This document shows, piece after piece, positions 5,393 to 5,728 of a DNA stretch of 5,728 nt. The stretch spans positions 1-5,728 of the forward strand of contig JABDJF010000182.1 of the NCBI GenBank assembly GCA_013002645.1, written 5' to 3'. Made by a program: the position numbers and the translations under genes. The notes under the pieces were generated by a model. It was not told the origin of the DNA. It did no database searches and saw only the letters and a list, made by a program, of their open reading frames with translations. This stretch comes from Myxococcales bacterium. GTDB taxonomy: Bacteria > Myxococcota_A > Polyangia > Polyangiales > Houyiibacteriaceae. Every line of letters begins with the position of its first letter. The first letter of the stretch is position 1.

Positions 5393-5396
5393 CGTT

Positions 5397-5728
5397 TTAC
5401 TCGATAATCTTTGAAATGACGCCTGCACCGATGGTCCGGCCGCCTTCGCGAATCGCGAAGCGCTGCTTTTCTTCCATCGCCGCCGGCGTGATGAGGTCGA
5501 CCTTCATCTTCACGTTGTCGCCGGGCATCACCATCTTCACGTCGTCAGGAAGCTCGATCTTGCCCGTCACGTCCAGCGTCCGGATGTAGAACTGCGGCGT
5601 ATAGTTGCTGAAGAACGGCTTGTGCCGACCGCCCTCGTCCTTGCTCAGGATGTACACCTCGCACTCGAACTTCGTGTGCGTCTTCACCGAGCCCGGAGCC
5701 GCCAACACCTGCCCGCGCTCCACCTGGT
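5397..5728 (-). CDS. tuf: Elongation factor Tu, C-terminal part (5' end outside window)
   Basis: EF-Tu is the GTPase that brings aminoacyl-tRNA to the ribosomal A site in the cytoplasm. Only the last 109 residues are here, corresponding to the end of domain II and domain III. Seen directly are ERGQVLA, the KFECEVYILSKDEGGRH stretch, PQFYIRTLDVTG, the VMPGDNVKM motif and the terminal RFAIREGGRTIGAG segment, all collinear with the E. coli protein. The frame is open to the right edge, so the start and the GTP-binding domain lie outside. It ends in TAA four bases before rpsJ, the usual str-S10 junction in bacteria where the two operons are joined. Nothing in the visible part looks damaged. Whether a second tuf copy exists cannot be told from this window. 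Confidence 0.97.
   Translation of the reverse strand, partial: QVERGQVLAAPGSVKTHTKFECEVYILSKDEGGRHKPFFSNYTPQFYIRTLDVTGKIELPDDVKMVMPGDNVKMKVDLITPAAMEEKQRFAIREGGRTIGAGVISKIIE

Noticed and set aside
5393..5428. Twelve-codon N-terminal extension of S10
   Set aside because: It overlaps the end of tuf and does not match S10, whose family start is the ATG at 5392.

Overview
The window is a compact stretch of the bacterial str-S10-spc ribosomal protein cluster, read entirely from the minus strand. In transcription order (from base 5728 down to base 1) it holds the 3' end of tuf (EF-Tu), then rpsJ (S10), rplD (L4), rplW (L23), rplB (L2), rpsS (S19), rplV (L22), rpsC (S3), rplP (L16), rpmC (L29), rpsQ (S17), rplN (L14), rplX (L24) and the 5' part of rplE (L5). 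tuf and rplE are cut by the window edges. The gene content and order show a bacterial chromosome. The sequence is moderately GC-rich by eye. The wording of S3, L2 and L22 resembles what I remember of Myxococcota/deltaproteobacteria, but that assignment is a low-to-moderate confidence inference.

Packing is extreme. Only about 47 bases lie between genes. The largest gap is 12 bases (rpsJ-rplD), and several stop and start codons overlap (rplD/rplW TGATG, rplB/rpsS TAATG, rplN/rplX TAATG). There is no room between genes for a separate promoter, terminator or structured leader, so the cluster looks like one transcript running from the tuf end into the spc part, with translational coupling between neighbours. 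Shine-Dalgarno sequences lie inside the end of the preceding gene; those of rplN and rplX are perfect GGAGGT placed six bases before ATG.

Two things break the textbook picture. First, rplC (L3), which normally lies between rpsJ and rplD, is absent: an intact S10 stop is followed after 12 bases by an intact L4 start. Second, rplP carries an apparent one-base deletion near base 1622. As read, L16 loses its conserved C-terminus after residue 125 and runs on in a wrong frame through rpmC to base 1359. Restoring one base gives a normal 138-residue L16 whose stop overlaps the rpmC start as ATGA. Smaller points are a Met in place of the second His of the L2 DHPH motif, and a longer S17 with an N-terminal tail and a five-residue loop insertion.

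Apart from these points the region is ordinary housekeeping sequence. I see no mobile element, CRISPR array, RNA gene or new system. The plus-strand open frames and the long upstream extensions are shadows of these genes.
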